Source of the DNA: Tubiluchus corallicola
Taxonomy: Eukaryota > Priapulida > Priapulimorpha > Priapulimorphida > Tubiluchidae
DNA length: 64,000 nucleotides
Direction of reading: 5' to 3'
NCBI GenBank assembly: GCA_030141605.1
Contig: JAQGDQ010000844.1
Span: 24,431 to 88,430, forward strand
Part shown: piece by piece, positions 22,958 through 47,600 of the stretch
Numbering within the stretch: the first letter of the stretch is position 1
Layout of the letters: each line of letters begins with the position of its first letter
Position numbers and translations under genes: made by a program
Notes under the pieces: model-generated
Seen by the model: the letters and a program-made list of their open reading frames with translations, nothing else
What the model was told of the DNA's origin: nothing
Databases searched by the model: none

Positions 22958-24139
22958 TATCACTACTAACACGACAGTAATAACACCAGATAGTTGGCAG
23001 GAAAAGCATTGAAAAGTTTTTAATGACATTTGTTCAATTTTATTCTTTCTTCTTTCACTTCAAGGTACTTGAAGACAATTCACAGTGGTGCACTAAAACA
23101 TCGTTTCTTTTCATGTCTTCATTGTGTAATCTAATATTTTATTTAAAGAAAGAAAAGGTCTTAGTTAAACAACGCTGCCATTTAATAACTGGCTTCTATG
23201 GCTTCTCTTAGCAGATGGCTTCTATATCACTTACAGAAGCACGCGAGATTACCTAGAAACAAAACACTGCACTTATTAAACGCATTCTAAACTCGCTTTA
23301 AAGTGCACCTTTCACTCGAGGAAACCTTGCTAAGTCCCCAAAACTTTGCATCAATTTACACATCAACAGAAAATTATAGTCATTGTACACACTGACGAGT
23401 CAACTCAGTATCTTTAATAAGCGAATGTTAACATCTGAGAAGCAGAGTCATAAGTTTAGCATTGCAAATTCACTACAAACATCTGGAGCAGTTTCTTCTT
23501 GAATTGAGAACAAGCCATGAATTCCTAGTAGCTTAGAAGCACCAAGAGAGTAACTAATTTATAAAACTGCACGTGTAAAATCAACATTTTAAGATAAAAA
23601 CGCACAAAAAACACACTTATAATTATCCCTGCTGGCAGGTAATGACAAAACCACACAGCACAACACCCCCTGTACAATTACTAGTTGCACACATGAAGAG
23701 AACAGCTTTCTAGACTAGAAAATGTCAAACGTGTAATCTAATAATGAACACGCAGAGAGAATAAGGCAAGAACAGGCAGCTCTCAGTGGAAGCCAACGTT
23801 AAGAACCAATAAAGATGAGATAAGCTGAACAGAGCAGAGTTGCGCGTTAGGATAAGAACAGATTGACAACTCGTGGCCAGTTTACATATAATTGATATTA
23901 CGGTATTACCCCTGGTGCAGAGTAATACTCGAAATCGATAAATTAAAATTAAACAAACGTAAGTTTTATTTTGATGAGAAAAATATCACAACCATATTAG
24001 TGGAAGCAACGAAGTACTGAACCGAACAGAACTAAAAGGGGACTAGTAAAAAACTGGCTTCGCTTATATATAATTGAATTCCTGAAACAGGAGCGCAGCG
24101 TGTCAAATTCTTCACGCCAACACCATAGAGAAGGAACAA

Positions 24140-24450
24140 GACCCACAGGATCAGTGCTCGGGGACTCAACCGGGACTCAACCTCGAGGTCTCAACCGGGA
24201 CTCAACCTCGGGGTCTCAACCGGGATTCAACTGGGGGTCTCAACCCTCAACCGGGGTCTCAACCGGGACTCAACCTCGAGGTCTCAACCTCAACCTCGGG
24301 GTCTCAACCGGGACTCAACTGGGGGTCTCAACCGGGACTCAACTCCGGGGTCTCAACCGGGACTCAAATGGGGGTCTTAACCGGGACTCAATATCGGGGT
24401 CTCAACCGGGACTCAGCCCCGGGGTCTCAACCGGGACTCTACAACTCAAC
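24140..24450. repeat. 25-bp GC-rich minisatellite
   Basis: About a dozen irregular copies of GGTCTCAACCGGGACTCAAC plus CTCGG or TGGG. It is much richer in G+C than its surroundings. The period is not a multiple of three, so the open plus frame (from 24100) cycles through three peptides and is unlikely to be a real protein. Confidence 0.85.
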
Positions 24451-25109
24451 GCCTTGACGCGGACTAAATTATAAACGTACTTAAAATGAACTTGCAATCA
24501 TACTGCACGTATCATCCACATCATTGGCTAATCAACTCGGTCATTAACAGAAAGCGCTTTAATCCAACTGTTGAGAATCTTGTCCCACTTTACTTAAAGC
24601 AAGAGGCCACTGCTTACGTATTTTTTTAACCCAGCAATGTGAAAACGATATTTAAAGCACTGTAAAATGTACTATGGAAGAATACCTACGCTAACCACCA
24701 GGATAAGACATCTAACCTTATCGTATTTTTAGTATTTTTTATCCAGAACGTGCCCAGATATAGAACAGAATAATGCTTATGAAAACAGTCTTTCATAGAA
24801 CTTCTTACGCAATTTTGTACTAGAGAAATTCCCTAATACAAACTGCAACTTCATTTGATTCAAAAGATTAATAACAGATCCATACCCAGCACTCCCCTCG
24901 GCCCGTTCCCGTTCTCTACATCTCAGCAGTATAACTTTTGCAAAAAACGGCCGAAAATGGCCATTTTTGGAGGTTTTTCGCCCCCCCCCCTCCTCCCGGT
25001 GGGCCCGATTCGAAAAATAAACCATCAATGGCACGACACTAGATCGAGACCTTTCGTTTGATATATAGATCGCCAATGGTGCCCTCGTCCGGGGCCGGGC
25101 TGTAGCCTC

Positions 25110-25143
<34 letters not shown>

Positions 25144-25270
25144 ACATACCAAGAATATTAATATCATAGTATAGATACTTTTGATCATCAGCAAATTAGT
25201 TACGTTGCACAAATTCCATTTCTCTGGATCTCCATTCATATTTTTCATTTTCTACTTAGACTTCTCTTAC

Positions 25271-25318
25271 CTTGAGTGGGCCACTGGGCTTGTTTTGGGC
25301 GATTTGAATAATAAAGTA
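25271..25318 (-). CDS. tentative second exon of the divergent gene
   Basis: A 48-bp frame YFIIQIAQNKPSGPLK between an acceptor (TTTATTAG) and a strong donor (AAG/GTAAGA), in phase with the candidate first exon at 29818-29877. I recognise no family. The case is only the two splice signals and phase; the implied intron is about 4.5 kb. Confidence 0.2.
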
Positions 25319-26245
25319 CTAATAAACTAACCACTAGGTATCGGGGAGTTAAAAACTAATCACTTTTTTGCTATTGCCTTTCATATAAAAAATATCATAC
25401 GCATCTCAAATAAAAAAAACAGACCGAAATAAGATGCTGTTACGTTTGTGAGTTTTAAATAATTTTTTTCTTAATAACATTATTGTTTTACTTTGGCTTC
25501 AAGCCCACTGAAATGCCAACAATACTAGCGCACAAAGTTAATCACAGCCGCAACGTTAGGGAAAACGCACAGCCCGTAATTAGAAAACGGTATCCTGGTG
25601 GCGACATCTGGCGTCAGCTTTTGTAATTAATTATTTTTAGGCAAAGTGTTTGTTTCATTTAGTAAACAAAGCACGCGTTTTACAAAGCAAAAAAATTAAA
25701 AAATGGAAGTTTAAAAAAATTAAATCTAAAATATTGTTAAAGTTGACTTAGTCACTGATGGAGTATTATTCTGTTGTAGTTCAAACTTAAGCACCTAGCT
25801 GCAACAGAGCACTGAATGACATAAGTCTTGTAAATTTTTATCTAAGCTTAGGTACAGAATACTGTTAGTGCTTATAAGTATAAACAATAACATTTATGTG
25901 TTTATATCCTTAATTTAAATCGCATGGCAAGATGCTATAATTTGTTTACAAATGCCACTATCATCTGCTAGTATACATAATGTGCAAAGCAAGTGCTTTT
26001 AAAGTTTCAGGAACTCATATAAGCTAAACATGATGCTTTTATTATTGTAAGCCGATTCGAAAGATTTCTATTGAGTTGATAACGCAAAGAAACTACAAAC
26101 AAAATACTTAATGAGACTGCGTATCAAGCAAAGAACAGCTTCTCAATGCATAGGAGTACTGAGTGAGCATATTTCTGGCAAAAGCCTAATGCCTAATTAC
26201 TCACATACTTCAAGGAATGATGGCACGCTTTGCTTTGACATTTAA

Positions 26246-26864
26246 AGCAAAACTGGACCCAATCATAAACTGTAGAACAAAACAATCTACTTTTTAAAAT
26301 ATTGAAAGAAAACATACTATTTTTTCAAAAATGACACAGGTGAAAGAATTATTACAATACCAACGCAATTACGCGTTCGCGCCACTAGTTTTTCGCCGTT
26401 ACATGCATATCGCCATTCGCTAGTTAGACGGGCACTGGCACCTGCATTTCAGAAACACATTGCACAAAAAGCAGGTGCTGTGCCCCGCAGTTCAGATGTG
26501 TTAGATTCTGATGAACTGCACATGTTCGACAGCTCAAGGGTGAGCACAGCAGTAAATTTGAAATTTGAATTTTTATCTTAAAACTTGTCTAGTTTTAGTA
26601 CAACACACTGGATATCTTACAGCAGCACTGTACTCCAATTTTCGCTTTCGCAGATATGTGCAACACACTCATAGAATATTTTTGCAGTTGAAAATTATGT
26701 TAGTTTGCGATGTCATCAATAGTTGGGCTCGTCTGCTGTTGATTAAGACTTTAACCTATTATTTAATTATCAGAAACGCTTTTACAGTATTAATTGTGTT
26801 TAAATCTGTACTTTTCATCGGACTTGAAAATGGGGTAGTATATGAAAAATCACCCTGTCTTCCT
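26246..26864 (+). mobile_element. TTAA MITE, copy 3 (full length, 619 bp)
   Basis: TTAA at 26242-26245 and 26865-26868. The ends AGCAAAACTGGACCC and (reverse complement) AGGAAGACAGGGTGA form imperfect inverted repeats. It is collinear with copy 5 along its whole length. An open frame crossing its right half is also seen in copy 4 but has no recognisable protein. Confidence 0.85.
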
Positions 26865-26868
26865 TTAA

Positions 26869-28595
26869 AAGTGAAACTGATATCTAATTTTTGCATTTTC
26901 CGCCATACTTATTCAACCAGAAGAATGCTCCAATAAACTTCTGTTAATATTGGACTTCAAAAACAATTTCCAGAAAATAAAAATATTGGAAAATTGACTA
27001 CCACAGAAACGATTTTAGTTAATGACAAATATTGATTTTTTTCCATTGCTTTTTCTCAATTTCCCAGTCAATCATCACCAAAAGCTAACCAACTCGTTCT
27101 TGTTCCTCAGCCTAACGCTCCACGAAACTTTAGTGAAATTTATTCAAAAGTTTAGAGGCATTATGCAGACAAACAAGTAAACAAACTCACAGAAAAACAC
27201 ACAACTATCTTACTAGTTCTCAGCACAGGTAATTTAAAAAAAAACAATCAACTTCATCCGTTGTAGCCACATCAACATTCAAAAAACACTTGTCGTTATA
27301 CAATTTGCAAACACCTGCAACGCTCTAAAAACGATCATATGAAATGTGCCTATATTTATAGTCTATACAGTATACATGTATACTTTCACACATGTATACA
27401 CATACACTTTAATTCTCGCGTTCGCTATGAAATGTTAAATGACTGATATCAAACTGACAATTTATCTTCTTTTGCCTAAAATCTATTCAAGAATTGAGAG
27501 TAATCCAATCTTAATAAACCTGCATGTGATGTAGTCATATAAGAACGCATTTCTTCTCTACAGCGTACAGAACAATTGATAATTGGTACGCATTTTTATA
27601 CAAACCAGTTAAAAATTGTCAACTAGTAGTGACACCTACTAACAAGAAAAATAGCTATGAAGGTACTAAGAACAAAAATAGCTATTAGACATTGTCAAAG
27701 ATAGTCATCAAAACTATTACAGATAAAAACACATGGGGTTCTAGGCAAAATCAAAACCGTAATACAAAGGTTTTCTGCCTCTGGGATTCTCGGAAAAAAG
27801 GCCAATATTTTTCTATCCTTACAACAGAAGTGGATTTAAAAAATTTCAATTATTTTGTTCATATATCAAAGTCTTTCAGTTATTATCTATCAAAGTCTTT
27901 CATAATAATGTTAGCTTCTCAAGCTAATTACTTAAGCCAATTACTAATTAATGTTAGCTTCTTAAGCATTACTATCGGGGATCCCTCATCTCTTTGGAGC
28001 AGCAAACGACACTAGTAGACTGCTCCAGCCTCCACTTATTCACTACATAGTGAGAAAAAGGTAGTTCGTGCATAGCCTTCAAACTGTTCTTAAACTGACT
28101 TCAAGTGAGCAGCGGAGATGCAGCCTTCCATGTAATTTATCAGAGCAAAAGCAAATAACTGATGGTTGTCTGGGGCACTTGTATACCTTATACAAGTCAG
28201 CTGTTTTTCTTTTCTGTTTGAGTGAACATAATTCTGGATGCAAATTAACTGTATATAATATAACGTAGATCCATCTTGAAATTTTTACATTTGATGTCAG
28301 ACTGCAGTAATGGTGAACATTCTAAGCTAGAATAGCTTAATAATGATCACACGATAAGCTTTACAGAAATTACACCAGCTTAGGATCACGGTTAACAAAG
28401 CACCTTTTGCTCTATTCTGTCATCTGATGTACATTCATGCATAATGTTCTTAATTTATATGTTAGGTAGAGATACACATATAGAATGGAGGCAAAATTCT
28501 GCCCAAAATGTTGCAGGCAGAAATTAAACTATATTAGACTGAAGATTCTGGTTCATCTTTTATTGTTCAATTCGTCTTTCGGCTTTTAATTTCAC
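26869..28595. other. no gene seen
   Basis: AT-rich spacer without recognisable exons or repeats shared within the window. Short open frames at 27692-28015 and 28068-28268 show no protein-like features. Confidence 0.4.
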
Positions 28596-28599
28596 AAAT

Positions 28600-29480
28600 G
28601 TTAACACAAAAAAAACTACGAACAAAAACCGATGAAATTTTAGACTGGTGCAGTAAATGGTTGATGACGCTTAAACACAGTAAATGTGCTTTATTTAGAA
28701 TACGTCCTAAATCTATTACACATTACTTTCTAAATAATGCTTAAATAACTGAAAAAAGTTGTATCAGAGACTTGGGAGTAATGATTTCTAATGACTTCAA
28801 ATGGAATTCCCATGTGAATCATATCATTACTAAAACAAACTGTTGTGTTGATATGATTAAGCAGTGTGTGATATCGAGAAATGCAGCAGTAATTATTCCT
28901 CTCTATAAAGCTGTTGTTCGACCCTTTCTGGAATATGCGTTGATTGTATGGTCACCCCAGTATGCTACTCTCAAGAATGTTCTTGAAAGAACTCAAGATA
29001 GATGTACTCGTCTTGCTATTGATTTGAATCCCGCTTCAATTTCTGCTCTAGAGCAAAGGCGTGAGACTGTAGACTTTGTGAACTGCTGCAAAATAATTAG
29101 TGGAAACACTATCTGACTGAGGCAGCCTTTTTTCCAGGCCTCACAGAGTTCTTCGTGGTCATGAGTCTAAGTTATTTGTGCAACCAGCTAGAACCAACAT
29201 CAGATCATATTTTTTGGGCATCGTACTGTTCAACCGTCGAATCATCTTTCATCATCAACCATCAGTGCTTCATCAGTTGACAGTTTCATATGAAAGAGGA
29301 CCGTTTATAGATAGATACCATCTAGGTCCCTATTTCTTTGGATAAGGTATTCTTGGACAAGATATCGTTTACTTGCCTCAATAGCAAAGCAAACATAATA
29401 GTATTAGTAATAAGTGGTGTAACGGCCAAGAGAGATAGGGTGATCAAAAGACCAAAATGTTATCTAGTCTGCCACCCCTC
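28600..29480 (+). mobile_element. decayed LINE reverse transcriptase C-terminal region
   Basis: The frame reads DEILDWCSKWLMTLKHSKCA, one stop, then RDLGVMISNDFKWNSHVNHI and YKAVVRPFLEYALIVWSPQY, the standard end of a non-LTR reverse transcriptase. After a frame change it continues FSRPHRVLRGHESKLFVQPA and ends in FNRR-like residues. At least one stop and one frameshift make it dead. A 3' UTR extends to about 29480. Confidence 0.85.
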
Positions 29481-29817
29481 TACTGAAATGTTAAGAAAGT
29501 AAATTTGTACTGTGAGCTATTTGAAATAATGCTGTTTCTCTTGTAGTTGTACATAAAAGTGTTTCAGAAAGCTTCAGTTCCGAAACATTATCTGTTAATC
29601 TGAAACGTTCCATGTTCCACGTAAGGCATGACCTCGATTCCTCATCACTAATTCCCAATCACTTGCAAGTAATTTAGAACTAAGCTCCTTGGGTTCTTAA
29701 TAGGCCCAAGTTAATCGCTGAAGTTGCATCTACAGGTGAAAACATTCCAAAATAGTAATAATACGAAACAAATGAATCAACTTATCTGTAAAGCATAAGT
29801 AATAATGAATAACTCAC

Positions 29818-29877
29818 CAAAGTTTGCTCAAAACCAAGTTGCTGTTTATCATCACTTTTCTCACTGGTCGCCGCCAT
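29818..29877 (-). CDS. candidate first coding exon of an unidentified divergent gene
   Basis: ATG in good context (GAGATGG) opens MAATSEKSDDKQQLGFEQTL and meets a strong donor (TTG/GTGAGT) exactly after 20 codons, phase 0. It starts 113 bp from the start codon of the aldolase gene on the other strand, in a segment richer in G+C than its surroundings. Both facts support a real first exon sharing a bidirectional promoter. The product is not recognised, and downstream exons could not be traced with confidence apart from a tentative 48-bp candidate at 25271-25318. Confidence 0.5.
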
Positions 29878-29990
29878 CTCTGCCCCGCGGAAGGAAAGGC
29901 GGAAACACAGATAGTTCTGCTGACTTCCGCTTAGTGAAATTTCGGTGTAACAGATTTTCCTACTTCTTAAAATAAACAAAACTTGTTAGC
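29878..29990. promoter_or_regulatory. probable bidirectional promoter
   Basis: A 113-bp gap between divergent start codons contains GCGGAAGG (29887-29894) and, inverted, ACTTCCGC (29923-29930). These are two ETS-family-like sites in opposite orientation, a common arrangement in head-to-head animal promoters. No TATA box is seen. Confidence 0.45.
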
Positions 29991-40186
<10,196 letters not shown>

Positions 40187-43100
40187 AAAGCTTGTTTAGC
40201 AATGGTGTCATATGTGCGCGTATCTGTCTTGTACTGCATGTTGGTAACAAAACGTTTGTTGAACTCGTATAATGCTGATTGAATTGAGTGGCATAAATTA
40301 GTTTGCTTAATCTGGTGGCATTTTCCATTATTTGTTACTGTATTTTGAATTTTACATGGGATTTCGTTCAATGGAAAATGCTTTGATTAGTATAAGTTGT
40401 TTGCTATTGCAGTCTATAGGGCTGTTCTTGTTGAAAAAATTGAGGAATTAAGTTATCAGGTGAAACAGTTGCCCTCAACGAAACAAATCGCAGTTAAGGT
40501 ACAAAGGTAGAGGATATTTTCAACCAATTTAGGAAAATAATGCATGTATTGTTAGTCCCATAAACTTTAATGGAACTTCAGTCTATTGTTTAGCTTAACA
40601 ATTAATCTTTCATCCTGTTGAATGCAAACAGTAACCGCTTTCTTCGAGAGTCAGATGTGTGAAGAAAAACATATTTTAGCAAACACAAGTGGATTGAACT
40701 GGAAAATCCCGAGCTTAGAACTGGAGACCTTGGTTAATCTTTTTTTCACACTATTCATTCTTTGAGTTTTACATCTTACATGATTAGAAAACATGTATCT
40801 TACACTTACAAGAAAAGGGTTATGTAGACTGTACAAACTGCATGAGTTGTTAATGTGGTATTCAGACCAGAATACAAAATGAAGTTGTAGGCCATAAATT
40901 TCCTTAAGCATCTCATACATGTTTTGAAAATTGAGATAATTATAACGCTGCTGCTGCAAAACAAAAAGACCCATAGTTCACAGTTATAAGTTATGATTGT
41001 GCTGAAGTGTAATTTCACCAGGCTGTCCAGATCAGTTGTGCTATGCTAATAATGCACAGCACATGTTTTCTGTGTAACGTATTTCCATGAAGCAAGTATT
41101 GTTTCCGGGGTGAGTATATATGGCTAGGATTGTGCAGCAGTGAGAAATTTACGAAGTTTGACTTCTGCGGTAATGATATTTTAATGTACGTCGTTCTCAA
41201 AAAAATGTACGCGTAAAATTGACAATTGCTTTCTTTTAAGGACTCTAGTTGTTTTTCATCATGCTGGCACTATTTCGAGGTAATAAACAATTTTAAAGTT
41301 AATTGCAATCAAAACACATACATGCCATTAATATATTTCAAATAAATGAATTTAAACAATTAAATTTTTGTATTTTTACTATACTATAGCTATAGGGTGT
41401 CATATATTCCATTTCTTATATCATTAGTGAGAGAATTTTTTAGGAAAATAGCTGGTCAATTATCATTAGTTTCATTAGTTTTGGCATTGTCATTCTTGAC
41501 ATTAATATTCACCCAAACTAAAGAGAAATTTAGCAGTAAAGTAGGTGGTTAAAGAAACCTGTGGTAAAACCCAGTGATTCCTTCATGGAAACATGTAATT
41601 ATGTCATGGCTAAGTTTATCATCGAAGTATAAGAAATAACACCACTATTTTCGATAGTGAAATTGTTTGCAGTTTGTTAGTGCTGTTTTATGTCAGTTGG
41701 TCAGTCAGTGTATGACATGTTGGATGACTTGGAGTAATTGTCACTATGTGAATATGTGTTGTATATAATTTTATCAGCCTAATTAACATGAGGTGCATAA
41801 TTAAAGTTATATAAGTATAGTATCTGTGTTATGATGATACATAGTTATTATGAACATAGGGTGTTGAATTTCAAAAGCTGTTATCTTAGTTACAGCAAGT
41901 AGTGTTTTGTTAATATTGTTGTACTGTTAGCTCCTTCAATCTGCCACTCTAAAATTGTGAACTTGATGTAAATGGGTGGCTTGTAAAAGAATAATACTTT
42001 TGTGATGCTTATAGTACGCGTGGAGGTGTGGGTGATTTGCAGTATAATTCTGAACCGCCACATTTATTGAAGATCTTGTATTTCTTGTTTTGCTCCTTTG
42101 TGGAAATTCTTAATGCTCATTTGTGCAAACTTTTAGTTTTTGTTATGTAAATATATGATCATTGCATTATTCTTACAGGTCAAAGGTTAAAACGGGTATC
42201 GAATTATAATATTTAAGCTTGTTTATTTACAGAATATTTTATGAAACTACACTGTCGTATAGGTGAATAACACTTCTTTACATGGTTTAATAAAAAGAAT
42301 GTTACATCTCTTTAACAGTGGATCAAACTTATTCTATGTCTATATCTATATCAATACCTATAGATACTGGTACTTTGAGTAGTTTTCACTTCAGTCTAAA
42401 TGTTGTTTTAACTTTAGTAAATCTACTAGTGTGAAACTAAAGAAAACTAGTACAGTCTAACGAATCTATTATATTTAACGAGTTATAACATGCTTTTGGC
42501 ATTATTGTTTGTCAAGTATATAGTTGTGATGTGATTGACGGCTGGCACTCAGTTTAGAAGACGAGATATTAAGCTAATCAAAACACCTAACAACATTCAA
42601 GTGTATGTCATTTTAAGTAACATTTAAAAGAGAAATTTCTCCTGCACTTTGGTACGAAATCGATAGCTATTAAAGCAAAATTATGATGTCGTCAAAATAG
42701 CAAGAACCGCAGCCAGAATTTGTGGGTGTGTTGCCTGACTATAGTTTGCCTCGCCTTTTTCAAGACCGATACAAATTACATATTCAAAGTGCTTACATGT
42801 AAAAGTAAATTAATACATAACAAATAGCACTATCATAATACTAATAATAAATTTAAACAAGATACAGATTGTTGCAAACTCCTACCATTAACATCCAATA
42901 ATATACCTCGCCATAGATCTGTTTCTGTTACAGTCCATAGTTCAAAAGCTTCGTCATCTAACGGCTAATAAGTAAACACACACTTTATCTTATTTACATA
43001 TAGAGCATTGACAAGTCACTTTTATTTTCTGGTTAACGACACAATGCATTCAACTGAGTTGGTATTTACATTTACATAGGCAAAAATATCCTGAAACGAT

Positions 43101-44650
43101 TTACAATTTCAAGACAAAATCTTCAGGCAAACTGACACGATACATGATAATTAATTCGTAAAAACTTGGCATTCACTGCATAACAAAGTAGAAATGTAAA
43201 AAAAATCTTTATAGTTTTATGGGTGCCAAGGGGGCGTTACTTTTCTTTTTTCTGCTGGGAAGAAACAAATAAAAGTCAAAGTACATTCCTAATGGCTATA
43301 ATGCAGTGTATCGTTGAAGTATGTCACATTAAATGCCGGCTACAATAAACTTTCCGCTACAAAGATTTCCAGGAAACAGTAGTCTTATTATATCGCTCAG
43401 ATGCAAGTTTAGGTATGTGATTGGTTCTGGCTTGGTGTTATGCTTGGCTGATCTGAACAAACCTCTGACATTTCAACAAAGGACAGGCTCTCCCTAGTGG
43501 GTTAGCATCTGTATTCCTACTGCAGGGATAGTGTTAATTGGGTAATTTTCTTAAGAAGTGTTTCAGTGAGAACTGTTTTTGTCACATTAGGTGCAAACTC
43601 AGAGGCTCATCCATGATAAATATTGAAGGTAATCAATGAACACAAGGATCACTGCTCTTAAATTGTGTCAAGATGCCCTAATAAACATAGACCAAAATAC
43701 ACAGTACAGCTGACACTGATATTATCTTAATACAATAACAGTCAACTTCGGCAAAGTCATGCTAATTCTGTAGTGGTGCTCGCAGTGCTAGACCATGGCC
43801 ACATGAAAACAAACCAAAGTGCAAGGTTTTCTGTGACAAGCAAACAGAACTAAATTATGAAATGTGAGCCATCTGGTGGGGTGAGTGTCATCAAACTACA
43901 AAAGGCATCGTCTTTAACATCAAACTTCGTGAATAGCTCTAAAGAAAACTCAACGTTGCACCTCAGGCCCAAAATTTATCTGGGACTGTTTTAGTTCTTG
44001 ACGCTCACGACCTACAGAGATATTGTCTCGAACATGCAGCAAGTATATTAAATGCTAGGGTAACTAGTTGTAAGAAGCTCACAGAAATTACATACATAAT
44101 GTATTTACAACAGTAACAAAGAAAAATACTGTTCAAGTATGCAGCAATGTTTGACGTTTAACTGGTTATAAAATTCGAAGAAAGTATGGTTCCTAAACTA
44201 ATCAGACCCGATTTATAGTTCGTATTTTTTCTACCAATATCCATGTTGACACATAATATTACTAGATATTGAAATAATATGTAATAGACAAATGTAAACG
44301 GAGACCACTATTGAAATGACGTGTGTTTGAAACAACAAATTGTTATTACTGCGCATCGTACATTATCATATGTTGTTGAAAAGCAATCAGACATGTCAAC
44401 ATGGGCAAAAGCAGAAAAAGTATTAACCAGGGGTAACACTTCCACTTGATGTGTTAGAGTATGCATTTGCTGCAAGCTCAACAAACATGTTTTAACACTG
44501 CTCCACACAGATGTATATCTCAGCAAATGTGGTCAGTGTTATGCCTCTTGCATGCAAAATAGCAGTAACTCTGCAGTACCAGCACAGTCTAACACTGTAG
44601 AATTGTCTGAAGCTGCTTCGTGCGCATGTAGTAATTGCGAGTGAAAAAAT
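40187..44650. other. intergenic between convergent genes; no gene seen
   Basis: Between the aldolase and GPCR 3' ends. Candidate poly(A) signals are scattered: AATAAA on the plus strand near 41282 and 42295, and TTTATT at 43021-43026 (minus-strand AATAAA, about 1.6 kb past the GPCR stop). No protein-like frames or within-window repeats were noticed. Confidence 0.4.
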
Positions 44651-47600
44651 TTAAGTAGGTTGCGTTTTAACTTTTAGATCAGGCAGACCAGGAAATACTG
44701 GAGGCAGTCCAAGGAATGATGGTGGAGAACAAGGACTTGTAGGCACCGGTGAGGACTCAGATGGTAGCATAGATATCGTAGAAAGCTGCTTTTCTATGCG
44801 AAGTTTGGGTCCCATTTTGCGATTAATTGCTCTTTTCAGATTTGCAGATGTTTCTGGAGATCCTGGCATATTTGATATCTTGAGGCTTGCTAAGCTCGTA
44901 AGCAACCAGTTAAACAAATCACGGTAGTGCTCACGTGTCTGCCGTGAAAGGATAAAGGCGCAGAATAAGAACGTCCCTTGGAGAGAGTTGAAGAGTATGA
45001 ACAACAAATTGAACAGTATCCATAATGGTGCAACTTTTCCAAAGACGGTGGCAGCAGCAAAGCCAAAAATCCATGTAAAGCCCATGAAGGTTGACATACG
45101 TATGTAGACTCTGACGTCTCGCCGTCCAACGTTAGGTAGGTGTTCATCCGACTTACGCAGCTTCTTTGCCATTCTCAGAGAAGCACGAATGTTTCTGATG
45201 GTACATACAAAAAAATAAAAATTAGAGAAGAGAATTAAGAGAATCGGGACACCAAAAAAGATGATGGAAGCGATGGTGTCTGTTATCCAGCAAGTCTGAT
45301 ACATGGCATAGCCTGGAGAGAAAGTAATAGACTCTATTAGCTCTAGTGAAAGAGCTGTTAAAACTATCATGGCAGGCAGGGAATACGCGTATAACGCATA
45401 TTTGTGAAAACATTCGGAAATGTCACGTACTCGGCTAATAGCCGGTTCAAATGTCTTGAAGAGATCATACGCCATGACGTTCATCCACATAAATGAAGCC
45501 AGGAAGAAATAGTGTAAAATCAAAGCAGTGGCGATGCAGTAAGCATGAGAAAATTTCTCCTGGACAAACACCAAGAAGAAGAACTCCGCTATAAATAGGC
45601 AGCCAGCAAGATTCATAAGGCAAAGTTTTGGAAGATTCCGAAGCTGGGGAAAGATAATATAGGTGAGAAATGTGATAAGCAAAGCTAGGAGAGATATGGA
45701 TAGCAGAACTACGCTCAGAATACTTTCAATGTATGCCCAAGTTTCGTAATTCGGATGCCAAAGTGATGGATCTAACGGTTCGTATGGGTTACAAATAAAT
45801 ACAGTTCCATTTGAGCTAAACTCGTATTCGTCAATTGTATACTGTGACTCTTGAAATACAAGGCTTCTGTTTAACAAAATTTCATATTCGTGAGGTTCGA
45901 TGAGAATCCTCATACATGGTGTGCTTATCTTTGGATGTCTGTCGCATACCCAAATGCTTCCATCTATGTCAGTGGAAGTATTATCAGTCTTGCTCCCTTC
46001 GATCTTGATGTCTGTTACATATTGACCCGTCATGTATGCAATGCCCGTGTCAAGAGCGGTGATGTAATATCCCTGATAGTGATCTGTTTCATTTAGTATT
46101 GGTACTACGCTGACCATGTCAAGTGGATACCATTTCTCTACTCCAAAGCACCAACTCGTCTCATTGGTCGGATTTGTGCTGTCGAATTCCACGGAGAATG
46201 TTCTGATGTTGAATTCGTCGCTAAACTCCCAATACTGCTGAATGATCTCTACCCACATACGAAGCACAATTTCTATAGCCTTCATGGAGACAATAAGGAG
46301 AAGTTCCGTGACCAAGGTGAATGTGACCTCGACCAGTGACTCATCGGTGCCTTCTAGTGGTCTTAGCACCACATCTGCCAACTGCATCACACAAAAATGA
46401 AAATAAGAATATACTCTTAAAATGATTGATGCTCCTACTGTAGTGAAATACTTGCATAGCATGGTGGATTAGAAGTCCAAAATGAATTAACATATAACTA
46501 GTTAAAATGATATTCCATTTATCTATTCCTGATGATGGTGGCAAACCGCTGTGAATATCGTACCTTATAAAAAGTACCTATGAACTAATTAAGTCTCAGA
46601 GTGAACTTACGATAACGTGACTGCTTTCATCATGTTCATCTATCAGCTCGTGTAGAATCTGTTTAAGCATCATTGTCCTGTTTGCCACATCTTTGTCTCC
46701 AGCCTCATCCTTCACTTCTACAATCAGTTTTATGCTGAGCTAAAAATTGAATTATTTAAAATTAGTGTTACTGATACCTCTCAAGCAGTATAGATGAACA
46801 AATCAAATGACATTATGAAATTAATGTTTGTTGACACCTGATGAAAGTATTTTTGTGAAAATGCTTTTCCTATGTGTGCAGACAATCAAAGTTTCAATGT
46901 TGATGAAGGCATCGTTGACTAATTAAGCATACCTTGCATTCAATCTTCCAGGGTTTTTCTGTAGTCGTTGTTACACTACCTACACACTCCCAATTCTCAA
47001 TTGAAAATCCTTCTTCACAGTATACCTATCGGAGAGAAATTGTGTTGTAATATTTCTGTATTGAATATTTTCAGTACAGTTTCTGTTTGTTTTTTTCTTA
47101 AATGGCAGTCGTTTTGCAAATGTACACGTTGCGAGTTATACATACTTTCTCAAGAAGTGAAATGCAGGCAGTTTAATAAATCACCAGGTAAACAGAAGAG
47201 GCAGAGTAAGAATTTAAAAGAAAATCCTAGTACTATTTTATTGCTGTACGAACTGCCGTGTGAAAACTATAAGGCATTAATGGCTTGAGCAGCACTGCTT
47301 ACCTCACGACATTTTTCGGCATATGTGTCGTAAATATGACCATCAGGACAGCGATGTTGACTCGTAAGCCAGTTTTGTGTGTAATAGTAAAAGTCGTCCT
47401 CATCAATGCCAAAGTTTAATAGAACGGATAGACTTGGTGGGAGTGCGTATGTCACCGATATTACCCGTCCTGGTAACTCCAACATGAACTGAAAAATGAT
47501 ATGGAATGTATACCACAATCTTTAATCCGTACAAGACCAGACATGATGTTCTTTAAAACAATCATGCGCTTGAAGTACAAGATTACAACAGACATACCAA

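Noticed and set aside
24100-24474. 124-codon Thr/Gly/Gln-rich frame
   Set aside because: Comes from a 25-bp repeat read in three rotating frames; no start context or neighbours support a gene.
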